Shown: positions 45,369 to 56,373 of the stretch, one piece after another
Layout: every line of letters starts with the position of its first letter
How positions within the stretch are numbered: the stretch's first letter is position 1
Assembly: GCA_029298735.1 (NCBI GenBank)
Contig: JANSLP010000089.1
Span: 1 to 64,000 of the forward strand
Source of the DNA: Ophiostoma sp. CBS 140.51
Taxonomy: Eukaryota; Ascomycota; Sordariomycetes; Ophiostomatales; Ophiostomataceae
Length of the DNA: 64,000 nt
Direction of reading: 5' to 3'
The notes under the pieces: model-generated
The model's input: the letters and a program-made list of their open reading frames with translations, nothing else
Told to the model about the DNA's origin: nothing
Databases searched by the model: none
Made by a program: the position numbers and the translations under genes

Positions 45369-46085
45369 TCAAAGACCGCACATGGCGATGACGACAGCAT
45401 TCGATCCTTTGTAGGAGTTGATATCACCCACGTAGCCGACCTTTCCACGCCCAACACTGGTAAATGCAACCGCCGACATTCTAGCGATTCTGTTTTTGGC
45501 AGCTTTCACTACCTCGGCCCTTGCTTTGGCTCTATCTTCGTCCTCATCCACGTCGTCGTCGTCGTCGTCGTCATCAAAGGCAGACCGTTCCGTATACCAC
45601 GAGTCTGCAGGGTCCATGTTCTTCAAAACCAAGACCTTTTGGTGGTATTTGGTAAGCAAATTGCCGGCCAGAGCTTTCTCCACGACTTCGTAGTTGAGAA
45701 GGTGCATTCCGCTTCGGTAATCGCCCGACTCCCAAGGCAAGCCCAGCTTAGCAAGGAACGGCCCGATACTGGCCCGCTGAGCAATTGTAGGGAAAAGCCC
45801 CATGACAACGGCCGTGCCACCTTGGTCGACATACTTACAAACGGCAATCATTGTATCGGAAAACTCAAGCTGTGTCAGCGCATCATCGGTGATGATAATT
45901 GCCGAGGGCAGATAATTGTCCAAAAGGACTTGAATCACTTCTGCCTCATCTCGGGATCGCTGTAGTGTCAACTGGGACCAGAGCATGCCAAGAAGGGTGC
46001 AATGGAGCTCGTCGAAGAAAAGCGGTGTAGCGAGGGAGACCAGAAGGACCTTTCGTTTGTTGATGTTCCTGGGCGTGGACACCAT
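45369..46085 (-). CDS. Conserved-looking fungal hypothetical protein (ThuA/GATase-like fold possible)
   Basis: An ORF of 238 residues. The sequence KVLLVSLATPLFFDELHCTLLGML, then AIIITDDALTQLEFSDTMIAVCKYVDQGGTAVVMGLFPT, FLAKLGLPWESGDYR and VGYVGDINSYKGSNAVVIAMCGL resemble a family of fungal proteins sometimes carried beside MYND fingers; the strand order suggests a Rossmann-like, ThuA/glutamine-amidotransferase-like fold. An eight-Asp run followed by D/E residues splits the domain (about residues 171-184) and comes from a GTC repeat on the forward strand. Near-consensus intron signals (46171-46099) precede the start, so the gene probably has a 5'-UTR intron. No function can be assigned. Confidence 0.65.
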   Translation of the reverse strand: MVSTPRNINKRKVLLVSLATPLFFDELHCTLLGMLWSQLTLQRSRDEAEVIQVLLDNYLPSAIIITDDALTQLEFSDTMIAVCKYVDQGGTAVVMGLFPTIAQRASIGPFLAKLGLPWESGDYRSGMHLLNYEVVEKALAGNLLTKYHQKVLVLKNMDPADSWYTERSAFDDDDDDDDVDEDEDRAKARAEVVKAAKNRIARMSAVAFTSVGRGKVGYVGDINSYKGSNAVVIAMCGL

Positions 46086-46574
46086 CTCGGTTGAAGTGCT
46101 GTCGCCAGTATCACGTTAGTCGCCTGTTGGAGAGGACACTGGTCGTAGAGAAATATAGCTGATGAGCTTACCTTGACCCACGTTTCGGGTCGCTTGTAAG
46201 GAAAATGTGTGCTTCAGATGTAAAAGTGTTTAGAGTGTTTTAGTAGGAAGGAGATGAAGGACAAAGGCCAGTATTTGCAGGCAAGTAGTTTTGAAAGTTT
46301 TCGTTCTGCCCGTTTCTATCTTCTCGCTGCTACTTTCGTAAACAAACGGAAGGAGCGACCGCCGGAACATCATTCCCTGAACCCACCTGCACCTTCCGTA
46401 TCCTGAATTTCTCTATTTTCACTACAGCACGATAACGCAGCACACGGTATTCTCGATTTTTTTTCTCCGTTGGGTGGCTGTGAACGTTCACTATCATTAC
46501 CGAACCGTTGCGGCCTCGATTCGCCATCTCATTTCTCCATCATTATCATTATTGCAGACCTATCTATCATCACC
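46086..46574. other. Intergenic: promoter of the hypothetical gene and hydrolase 3' flank
   Basis: About 0.5 kb holding the predicted 5'-UTR intron (46099-46171) and otherwise unremarkable DNA. Confidence 0.5.
46099..46171 (-). other. Predicted 5'-UTR intron of the hypothetical gene
   Basis: Reverse-strand donor AAG/GTAAGC, branch GACTAACG and acceptor GCGACAG delimit 73 nt. The exon upstream has no in-frame Met before a stop, so translation most likely starts downstream at 46085. Confidence 0.5.
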
Positions 46575-47516
46575 TTACTGTCCCATCACAAAGTCCTGGA
46601 TGATCTGGTTGAAGCGCTCAGGGTTTTCCCAAAAGACAAAGTGGCTGCCCTTTTCCGCCACGGTAAAGGTATACTTTTGTGCGCCCGAGATCTGCGAGGC
46701 GGCCCAGGCAATGGCAGTGGCGTTGTTGAGGCTTGCATCGCCGGACAGAATGAGGGCAGGGATATCGATGCGCGGAAGCACATCGCGCCAGTCGGCAAAT
46801 GCGTGGTTGATGAGCAGCGTGGCCGCGTGAGCGTCGCTCATCTTCTTGTTCTGCTCGATGACCCAGTCGAGGTCCGACTGCGAGACGCTGGATGTGAACA
46901 TGCTCTCAACAAAGGGCACAAGCTCGTTGGACATGTTGGCGGCAAATGTGTACGTCTGGGCGGGCGCAAAGAGGGCGGCCGACCAGGTGTCACGCTCGGT
47001 CTGGTTCCATGTCGGGTCCTGGACGAGGACAGACGACTGGTCGTCGATGACGAAGCGGGCGACACGGTAGCGCTGCTCCGGGTACTGGTCCCAAAAGGCC
47101 CAAGTCACAGAAGAGCCCATGGAGTGGGCAATGATGGTAACATCACAGAGGCCGAGACTATTGAGAACGTCATTGAGGTCGGCGCCGAACCGGCTGAGGC
47201 GGTAGCCAAAGTCGGGCTTGGCCGAGTCGCCGTGGCCGCGCATGTCGTAGGTCGTGACGCGGTTGCCAGCCGACGAGAAGTATTCAATCTGCTTGTTCCA
47301 TTGCGCGGCGGTCTGGCGCCAGCCCGGGATAAACAGCAGCGACTGGCCCGTCACCGGCCCGGCCTGGGTATAGCGGAGCTGGACGCCGTCTTGTGTAGTG
47401 ATATTGCCAATCTTGAGGTCGGGGACAGGACCCAGATCTTGCGGGGCCTTGGCATGCACGCCGATGGCGAGGGCTTTGATGGCGATACACACGCCGATGC
47501 TGAATGAGAACTTCAT
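46575..47516 (-). CDS. Secreted alpha/beta hydrolase (haloperoxidase/epoxide-hydrolase-like)
   Basis: An intronless ORF of 313 residues starting MKFSFSIGVC, with a signal peptide of about 22 residues. The alpha/beta-hydrolase-1 pattern is complete: oxyanion-side LLFIPGWRQTAAQW, the YDMRGHGDS strand, the nucleophile elbow IAHSMGSS, an acid in ALILSGDAS and the final His in EKGSHFVFWENPERFN. AHSMG in place of the common GHSMG is tolerated in the family. It would act outside the cell or in the secretory pathway as an esterase, lactonase or similar. Two or more NxS/T sequons agree with secretion. Its substrate cannot be named. Confidence 0.85.
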   Translation of the reverse strand: MKFSFSIGVCIAIKALAIGVHAKAPQDLGPVPDLKIGNITTQDGVQLRYTQAGPVTGQSLLFIPGWRQTAAQWNKQIEYFSSAGNRVTTYDMRGHGDSAKPDFGYRLSRFGADLNDVLNSLGLCDVTIIAHSMGSSVTWAFWDQYPEQRYRVARFVIDDQSSVLVQDPTWNQTERDTWSAALFAPAQTYTFAANMSNELVPFVESMFTSSVSQSDLDWVIEQNKKMSDAHAATLLINHAFADWRDVLPRIDIPALILSGDASLNNATAIAWAASQISGAQKYTFTVAEKGSHFVFWENPERFNQIIQDFVMGQ

Positions 47517-48757
47517 GGTGGAGGACAGGTAGTCAGGATAATTCGAATTGGATATTGGACAGTCGTTAACAGAAGGGTCTAAAAAAACAACAGAAAAGGA
47601 AAAGGAAAAGAAAGGACCAAACAAAAAGAGAACAGTATCGACCAGACACCAGCATATCTATGCTTATTTCATCGCATACTGCAGCCGTCGTCTATTTGTA
47701 TTTGCGCACAGATGACATAAACGGCTTCATCTCAAAGTCCAAGTATAGAAAGTCACGTTGATCTCTTCCAATCCAACGCTACGATGCAGGTTGTGTGTAA
47801 AAGCCGTCCTGGGAGACATATTAGTTTCCCCGTGGCCCAGCAAAACGCGGGGTGATCGACACTTTGGCGATCGTTTTTCTTCTTCTTGGGGCTTTAGGCT
47901 GCATTTTATTTCTGTCGCTGTCGCTCTTTCTTGTTTATTTCAGCCTCTTGTTTTTTTTGTGGCTAACTATCCCCGTGGTATAGGCATCGGCATTCATACA
48001 AGTGATATGAGGCATTGACGGCACAAAAGGCCTGATCTGGCCCGGGCCGACTTGTTCACCTCCGATGCCACTATATCCATTCGGCCGATATAGACTTTGT
48101 TTCAACTGATTTCTTGACGTGATGGTGGTGTTCTTGTGGCTCTTCGTGGCATCGATGATTACCTCGATATCCGTCTCAACGTTGTCCAGCTTCCATCCAT
48201 AATAATTGTTTCCAAAACCTGTGTGTTTCACGGATGGAGGTAGGCTTCCATCACATTACCCAGTAGGGAGCTCAAACAAATCGAAAGTTGACGGTCTAAC
48301 GTCGCATCGCACTGTATCAAAACAGTTGGTTGTTGGTAGCCTTGTTTCTGACTCTCGTTCTTCTGTTGGGTCGATTCCAAACTATGGCGGTATTTCGACA
48401 GTGGTTACATAAGTCGGTATAGCCACTAATATTTGTCGGCGGAGGCTGATTGAAAAGGGTTCAGCCGGTACTATGGTTCCAAATAATCGTGAGATACGGA
48501 TGTGAATATACTTGACATCGCGAATTTCTTCGACGTTTTGCAGCCCTGCTCTGTGTCCACCGTGATTGGTCGCCTGGTGACGGCTGCCTACAATACAAAG
48601 TCCGAGACGTCTACCCAATGGAAGAGTGACAAATCATTGAGTAGCGGGCAGTAAGCATTGTCCAACATGCGTAGTCGGTGTGTACTTTGAAGAAAAGAAT
48701 CACCGATTATTCGACAATAACGCAGTGCTTGAAAACAGACCAACTACGGAGCCCACG
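47517..48757. other. 1.2-kb intergenic with two reverse ORFs of uncertain status
   Basis: Hydrolase promoter on the left. Reverse-strand ORFs at 48618-48382 (78 codons) and 48231-47935 (98 codons) have balanced amino-acid composition (for example FGNNYYGWKLDNVETDIEVI) unlike the Ser/Arg-rich noise elsewhere. They could be exons of one small gene or remains of a decayed one; I could not join them with a good intron. Confidence 0.4.
47935..48618 (-). pseudogene. Possible decayed or unresolved small gene
   Basis: Two reverse-strand open stretches, 48618-48382 and 48231-47935, are in different registers with stops between. Content such as EEIRDVKYIHIRISRLFG and NNYYGWKLDNVETDIEV looks protein-like. 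No family recognised; status as gene, relic or noise is open. Confidence 0.2.
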
Positions 48758-49350
48758 ATGGGCGTGACGACAAGGAGTCAGGCTAGGCAAGAGGCGGAAA
48801 AGCCGGCATCGGCATCCTCATCCACCGAGCCTATCCACAAGAACACCAAGACCAAGAACGAGAACGAAACCAAGGCGGCAAAGGGTAAAGGTAGTGGTTC
48901 TCTGAGTGCGACACGGCCGGCCAAGCCCCGCAGCAAGACCCGCGCAGCGCCTCCGGCCGCGCCTAAAGACAACCAAGCCGGCATCATCTTTCCTGTAGAG
49001 GCTGCCGGGCTCGACAACATTGCCGCCATCCTAGAAGGCGCCGGGGCCACGTACAAGGTGAACTGGATGGCCATGCCGGACGGCACAAAATATATCAACT
49101 GCATCTGGTTTGACTTGGTGACCCAAAACACCATGGCCCAGCTGCTGTCATCGGTTTGTTTTCTTCCTCCTTCAATCACGTCAAATCTCTTTGTCTCTTC
49201 TTCAACAAAATGACAGCTAATCGACAGACTGATGTGAAGCGCACTTTCTTCTACAATGAGGAAATCGAGCGGATGATAGAACAGGGCGTCGAGGACCCTG
49301 TGGAAGGCCGGGGCTGGTTTCGCCATGATGAATATGATAGTGATCTGTGA
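48758..49350 (+). CDS. Small hypothetical protein, basic linker plus folded C-terminal part
   Basis: Two exons (48758-49153, 49228-49350) with a 74-nt intron (GTTTGT donor, GACAG acceptor) give 172 residues. The N-terminal 75 residues are basic and low-complexity (Lys, Ala, Ser, Pro, starting MGVTTRSQARQ). The rest reads as a compact domain: GIIFPVEAAGLDNIAAILEGAGATYKVNWMAMPDGTKYINCIWFD, then after the intron DVKRTFFYNEEIERMIEQGV. The frame is open 26 codons further upstream, but MGVTTRSQ fits a typical start. A closer acceptor (TGACAG at 49211-49216) would lead to a stop, so the later one is used. I do not recognise the family; a nuclear protein is possible from the basic region. Confidence 0.5.
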
Positions 49351-52300
49351 ACGGATAGGACTGAAGGTGTCTGTCAACGATGGAAGTCGTATCTTGTGGT
49401 GGGCATACGAGGTAGTGCCCGATGAAGCCAGGAGCCTATATAGAACCAAACCAATCAGCACAGCATGATATGAACGGCAATGGTCCCAGTATGCCGTATT
49501 CCGAGATATTAAAAGCGGCATGTCAAAATCGAAACATGTCTCCAGCACAAACAGGTACTACCTTGCACCCTTTAGAACCGACACACGACAAGCCAATCGT
49601 CCTCTGTAGAAAATGGATAGACACAGCAGGTTCGATGTCAAATCTCGGTAACGATCGCGAATTGTATGTGTAAAGAACAACCTGAAAGGGCGTCTAAGCG
49701 AGGATTGTGACAGACATCCAACAGCCGCGGATCGCCCTTTGCATGTTCGTGATCTGGGCTGTTGTTCGTCATCGATTTCGCCGTGTGTGTTTGTTACTCG
49801 TGCGTAAGTTGGTGCTTCAGGCATAGAAGGAAGAACGCTGTCAAGGAATGCCCCATTTGCGAGCTCCCTTTCCTCCCTCAGAGTGAAACAATATGCTTGC
49901 TTCAAATGAGGGAGAAATGCTGGAACAACCCCGGACTCTCATTCCTTTATGTTGGAAGAGAAGATAAACTGGGGATATAGCCTTATCTTTCTTTGGTGCC
50001 GGGCTCCGTGACGTGAACTTTGCGACACGACGGAGGAGCCTCGGTGTCTCGTGTGAAGAGAACGAATGGGAAATGACAACACACCACAACCGGGAAACAC
50101 GAGAAAACACGACGATAATAAAACGCAAATCTTTTGTAAGAATCACACGCGAACGGATTGGCCTGTGGAGAAGGCGGAAGGCCAGGTGCTAAACCCAAAG
50201 AAAATCTGGAGTATCAACGGCCACTTTCAAAATAGCAAACTATCGCTTTTTAGCTTCAGTTGTTTCTCCGTACAATAAAGATTGGTGATGCCCTCGTTTT
50301 GGGACAGTTTGCGTGTACCAAGTAGGTGTTCGCGCGGAACTGGAATGATGGCTGCTTGGCAAAGAGGAGAGGCTTTGCGAGAGGGTGCAGGCAGCTTCTC
50401 CTGAAAAGGCACAGTCAGGAACGAACGACCAGGCACGGCCAGGCACATTCCGTGGGCAGCCAAGACTTTAACCATCCACCACACTCGCATTGGATTCCCA
50501 TTTTGGGGCAGCAAAACGAAGCAAACCGAGGTGAAAAGGAAGATGCACGAAACCAACACAACCAGAAAACAAAGGATGCAAATACGGCGAATGCGGCGTA
50601 GAAATAGCCAGAACCTGCACAGCACACAGCACGAAACCCGAACGGACCGCCCAAGCAGACACTTTCTTGGGTGACGTCAGGGGGAAATGCTGGCGCAAGG
50701 GACAGGAGTAAAAAGCAAAGAGTGAGAAGCGGCAGAATTCAGGGGTAAAGCGACAAGGTGCATTACTGGAGGAATACAGCGCAGAAACCCAAGAAGAAGT
50801 ATGCGCGCGCTGGAAATAGCCCGTGATGGTGAGTGAGCATGTGCAACAATGCGACGGACGGACACCCTGTGTCGTTTTGCCGTGAGAAAAGAAATAGGCT
50901 GCCGGGATGGGCTGTCTGCTGGACTTGGTCGTGGAACATGGGTTTGAAAATGCGTCACGTTGTGTGTGTGGTGCCAGAAAGGTTGTTGACTTTCTCATGC
51001 CGTGGTGAAAGGATGGGAGGAGCTGAACTCAGGCAAGAAAAGGGGGAAGCAGGAGGGCGATCGACAGGAACAGGAGAGGGGGGAAGGAGCGAAGAGGAGC
51101 AGCAACGAAGAGGGAAAGAGGCTTTTACGGCAAGGTACGACAGGGTCCATTGAGGGAAAGAGCGATCATGTTAGGTGAAAAAGAAACCACACGAAGACGT
51201 GGGAGATGCAGAAAGCCACAATGCGCACGATATGCAGGATGATCCTCGTGAAAAAAGCAGGAAATAGGGGAAATGAAAAGGGAGGGAGGATGATGGATAT
51301 GGGGCGAGGAGAAGCTGGGGATGGATACAGTTGTTGGGATGGAAAACGGCATACAGACAGATTCTTCGGCAGGGACACGCCAACCACGAAAATCGGACCC
51401 AGGAAAACCTTAATTGACCTGCCAAAATGCAAGACCTCAAATGTACGTCTAAGAGGCAGGCGCGGAGGGCAAGGAAGTCTAAATACAAAGGGCAACTTCC
51501 GTGTGTCAGTCTTTCGCTTGTCACTTTTCGCCAGGGAAGGAAGGATCGACGGAATTGCAGGACGAGGGACGAGGGCGATCATAAACAGGGACAACTATGA
51601 CTGCGGCATGACACGACTCAACAACTGGCAGGACTGTCGCATTTCCAGTGGTACAGAGTATTCTCCGAAGCATTTTTTGCATTTTCGTCGCATTTTCACC
51701 CACAGCCACAGACCCTCTCAACGCCCTTTGAGGGTCGCCGTCGCAGTGGCCGTTGTGACGAAGAGGTGCCTTCCTGATGCCAAAAAGGAGACCAGTAGGG
51801 CTGAGACGCGCATGGGGAAGGAGCTCTGGAGACATCTGCTGCTGCCACGAACAATGGAGAGAATGCTGTGCAGGAAGCCACGAACCACGAACAACAGGGT
51901 TGGCAGGTGCCAGGCACGAGAGGCGCGAGCGACGACACAACACTTGTACATACAGTTCTCCTTCCGAGCAGACATATGCCAACGCGTCTCCATCTCACCT
52001 CATCCTCTTGAATCCTGTTCCTTTCCAGTGGATGTCAGGGCCAATCCTTTGCGCAGGCGGACACACAATGCGACGTCGCCGGGCATGGGCCTTGTCCATG
52101 GGCCATTGGATACGAACATCCGAATTTGACAGAAATCGGACGAAAGACGGATGAGGCTTTCAACCTCTTTTCCCTTTTCGTGTACTTCTCTTATCATTTT
52201 CTACTGCCTCTCGTGCAGCTTGCCCTTTTCAAAATCGGGGGTGGCACGGGTATTTTCCAGTGGTTTCACCTGGCCCCGTTGGAATACGACTCTACCTCCT

Positions 52301-55300
52301 CCTTGATGATGGGGGCTGTTCTGTTGAGTATTTTACTCAGTACAGGGCCATCGCACGATGCACAAAGGCATTCCACAAGGGAAGGACAACTCAATCCGCT
52401 AGCCAGGCACAGGCAGGCACGGCCAGGCACAACCACAGGCTGGCAGGCACGCACGAGTAATGTTCGCTATTACCGCCGCGGAGCCCAACGTCTTGGCACA
52501 AAAAAATGCCAAGCTTTTCGACCCCCTTTTTTTACCCTTCTTTTGTTTTAGCACGAGCGTTCACGTTTGCCAGCACTGTCTGCCCCCAGACTTTGTGCCT
52601 TAACCTGTTCTTCTTCGCTGTATTCATTTGTCTCACTCGCTCTGTTCGTATCCAAGACGACCCATGTCATCGCGTTTTTCTTTTCCTCTTTCACTTGTCT
52701 TTTCTTCTGTTGCCGGGGCCCGTTGAAAGGAGCGCCAACGATGTTTTGACAGCCACTAAGCCACGAAGCCACTAAATCCCCCTTGCAATGTTGTTCTACC
52801 GTTCTTGTCGTCAGTTTTTGTTAACAAAAACGCCAAAAGGATGAAGCGCGTCATGTCATTTTCGCCTTTTCGTGTTCTTTGGTGGCGCCTTCCGTCTGCC
52901 TCGAGCCCAGCACCGTTTGCGATGAGATGCTCTTTCCCGTTCGATCCCGTCTTCTCCGTCTGCCGGGTATGTCGTGTGACTCGTCCCGTGGCGTCGCGAG
53001 GCTTCCCAGTTCGCCTATTGATGTGTTTTGTCCCCGCTTCTATCCAATTGATGACAGCCTTCCACTTGATCATTTTTTGTGTGTTTTGTTGTCCTTGTGT
53101 AAGCTCGCCTGCTCGCGATTCTCCTCGCTCTCGACAGTCCACACTGATGCGACATTGTGATACTGCAGCCATATCTCTAGCTCCTCTCGGTGGTCCGTAC
53201 TTCCGATTAAAGGGTCGTGACGACAGAGTGGATGGTCCAGGGATAAGAGAGAGAAAAGACGAGAAAAAAAGAAGAGAAGTGAGGAAACAAAACGACACCC
53301 ATGAACCTGATAGCAGTTGCAGGGGAGGCGGCCTCCGCGACAAGACCTTGCTTCCATGGCCCCTTCCCAACGAGAAACAAGAGGCTGAATACTTTGTATC
53401 TTAGCTGAATATGGCAAGGAGCGTCTGGCGCCGCCATGCATGTGAAAGGTGAAAAGGTACTTGCTCCATTGGCCGCACACCAAAAGACGACGGGGCATTC
53501 CACACAGGACACGAGCTGATGGCCCAATCGGCATTGTTGGTTTCGGTTTTACCTTGCGCTTTTGTCAACAAAGTGTGCTGTCCGTGCTGTGATGGCCTTT
53601 TGCGGAGTATTTTGGCTCGATTTGTGATGGTAGCCGTATCTGCTCAAAATACTTTGTGGCCGGAGACCCGTCCGCCGTCCGCTGTGGGCTGGTTGAGTGG
53701 TCGCAGTTTAGTGACTTTTAGCGGGTGGCCTCGGTGGTCGCCAAGGTGGAGTAAGTCTTGTTCACAAAAGGCCTTTTTCTCCTTTTTTTTGCTGCACTCA
53801 ACTACAAGTCTTTTGCAGATGCGATACGAGGACCGCATAGCGCACCAGCGAACCAGCACACCAAAATGCACCAATGCACCTCGTATTGGTGCTTTTAGTC
53901 CACCAGTGTGTGTTGTTTCTTGGTTTCTCGTATCGCGTGTCGCCATGCACATGCCAGACGCTGCCGTACTCCGGACGAAGTGCGCCGTTGAAAGTCAATG
54001 ACCATCGAAAGCCGAAGATGTCAGGACGTGCTCTTGCCTGATCAGTGGAAACAAGCAATTGCAGTGAAGACAATCGCACCTGCCGACTACAGCAACCTTG
54101 TTCACGTCCCTGCTCTTTCCCCTATTCCTCCCTTGGGGGTCAAACAGTGGCGTCCACCAGCTGTTTTGCTTTCTGTGGCTCACTGCTCTTTCCCTTGTTG
54201 GCTTGCATGTTTTTCCTCTGTCTTTTCTCTTTTTTCCCTCTTTCCCACTCCTCCACTTCGAAGAGGCCTTTTGCGCCGGTTCACCACTCAACCCTCAACC
54301 CTCAGCCCTCGGCCCACGGTGGAGGGGGGGGCCTCAACAAACCTTGTTACGATGCTTGGCGCTCACGCAAAAGAGGAGCAAGCCACAGGCTGTTTTTCGC
54401 CTTTTTCACAGGGCCTCACAGGCGTCTGCGTCACAATACGGGCGGTACGAACAAGATATCACAGTCCCGAGGAGGAAGGAACGAGGGTTGCATGTACCTG
54501 AACACTGCCATACAGCAGTGTCTTACAAGTACCTCGACACATTCAGGCCGTTCCTCCCCCAGCAACCGTCTAAACTTTCCTGGCTCTTTTCCTCCTCGAA
54601 ACCAGGAAAAGCGCGCTAGCGTACCAGCTAGCGGGGCCCCTTTTTGACTTCAGCCTCTCGTCCCTCTCGTTTCCGGGTTCCTTTTCACTTGCACCTCATG
54701 CTCACTTTGTATTTTGTACTCCATATCTCACTATCGCCTGTTTTCGTTCTCGTGTTGCTTCGTGGGAAGAGGCCACCATCGTGACTCGTCACACGTCACG
54801 ATGCACGGTGCCTTACACTGTGCGCCCGTGGTTTGTGGCTGTTGGCAGGCTGTCTCTTTAAACAGAAAACGATGAATTTGTACAAGTACTTCGTAAGCGA
54901 GCTACCGCAAGCGGGGGCAGGATCAAAGACATGAGAAGGAAAGAGCGAGAGAGAGAGAAGAAACATACGGAAAGGAGAGAGAAGAACATACGGAAAGGAG
55001 AGCGCAAGTATGACGGTGCGAATGTCTCACCTCGGGGGCTGACTGTAGCGCCTGTCTCCCGCCTTTCCTCCCCGATTTTCTCCATCGATCAGTCGCTGTT
55101 TCCTCTCGTACGCCGCCCACTGTTCCTCTTTTCTGCATCGCTCTTTCTCATTTTTACCTTTCTCCCTCCCCCCTCTTCCTTCGTATCAGTAATGTACTTA
55201 CACCGGCCCCGTAGCGTTTGCTGACGCCCCCGAGGGAAAGGAATCCACCAGTCGCCCACCACGACCCATTCCCTCCTACCCACCCTCTTCCGTCCAGCGC

Positions 55301-56114
55301 ACAAAGTACCAAAGTACTCTGTTCTCACAAATCCACCCCCCGGTTCCGGCAGCCCCAGCGCGTCTTGGCTGCTTCAGAGCATGCGGCAGGGGTATGCTTT
55401 CTTTTGATGTTTGTTGACTTTGCTTGTCTCGATTTTCTGCTTTTTTGCGCTCTCGTCGCTCGCTTCCCTCTGGTTCCTCCTTGAGCTCCGCCCTGCCGCC
55501 GCTGTGACGACGGAACGAGGCAAGAGCCAGGTACCTCGTCGAGAGGCTGAGAAAGATACCCCCATTCCTTCTTAATAAAAATAAAAAAGGGCTACCCAAA
55601 GCCAAAAGAAGAAAGAACCAACGTCTCCGCCGCCGCCGCCCTTCCTTCGTCCAGCCCGCTCAGGCGGTTTTCTCCAGGCAGGCACCAACAGCCAAAAACC
55701 AACAACCACTTGTACCACTTGTACCTTCCCCCCCTTGGTACTGGTTCACTCCAAAATAAGCATATATCTGACCGGGACAGTCCACTCCCAGGCGCCTCTT
55801 CTAGTTTCCTTCTCTCTTTTTTTCTCGTTTTTCTTTTTTTTCCTCTTTTTCTTTTCTTTTTTGATTTCTCCCTCTCGTGCCTCGTCTCTCCACATTCGTG
55901 TTCCTCTTTTCCTCTTTGTTTCTTTGCGTCCATATATTCCTGGGCTCGTCCCGCCCCTCCTCTACAAGTATTCTTTCCGCCCAGCTTTCAGCTCTCCCGA
56001 CTGTCTGTTTCTATTTATTGGCATCCCTTCCCCCCGGATTTCTCTGACCTCTTCGCGCTACTCGTCTATCTGCTCGTCCACCACACATCATCACCTCGTC
56101 CCACTACCGCCAAG
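49351..56114. other. 6.8-kb stretch without a supported gene
   Basis: Short ORFs on both strands (longest 307 codons at 51206-52129) are Arg/Ser/Gly-rich and overlap one another, the pattern expected of non-coding DNA. A GGCACGGCCAGGCACA-type string appears near 50430 and again near 52410. The last 400 bp before 56115 are strongly C/T-rich and likely form the promoter and leader of the small secreted protein. No tRNA or transposon recognised. Confidence 0.6.
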
Positions 56115-56373
56115 ATGCAGCCGTCCTATCTTCTCTCGGCCGTGGCCACTATTGTCATGTCGTTTGCCAGTATTGCCCAGGCTACACCAATACCGTGCCC
56201 TGATGTAAGTCATTCGCTCACTCGAAACACGAAATATAAGTAGGAACCATGTTGACTAACAACTGCAGTCCAAGATTGACCTCATCCTCAATGGCAAGCT
56301 CAGCCCCGACGCATGCTGCAGCTATGGCATCTGCAAGGGCGACATCTTGGTCAAGAGCAAGAACCGGAAGTGA
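56115..56373 (+). CDS. Tiny secreted cysteine-containing protein, 64 residues
   Basis: Two exons (56115-56204, 56269-56373) with a 64-nt intron of consensus form (GTAAGT, GACTAAC, CTGCAG). Residues 1-23 are a clear signal peptide ending AQA. The mature part has about 41 residues with four Cys (one in PIPCPD, a CC pair in DACCSYG and one in ICKGD), enough for two disulfides, and a basic C-terminus (KSKNRK). Leader and intron quality make this a real gene despite its size. It resembles, in general features only, small secreted proteins that fungi release in host or microbe contact; I recognise no family. It is isolated by 6.8 kb and 1.8 kb of gene-free DNA. Function is unknown. Confidence 0.65.

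Noticed and set aside
46470..47507. Forward ORF of 345 codons
   Set aside because: Exactly antisense to the secreted alpha/beta hydrolase, which has full catalytic motifs; the forward product is Gly/Arg/Val/Asp-rich with no domain, a codon-bias shadow.
51206..52129. Forward ORF of 307 codons
   Set aside because: Arg/Gly/Thr-rich, overlapped by similar-sized ORFs in other frames, no domain and no gene-like codon use.
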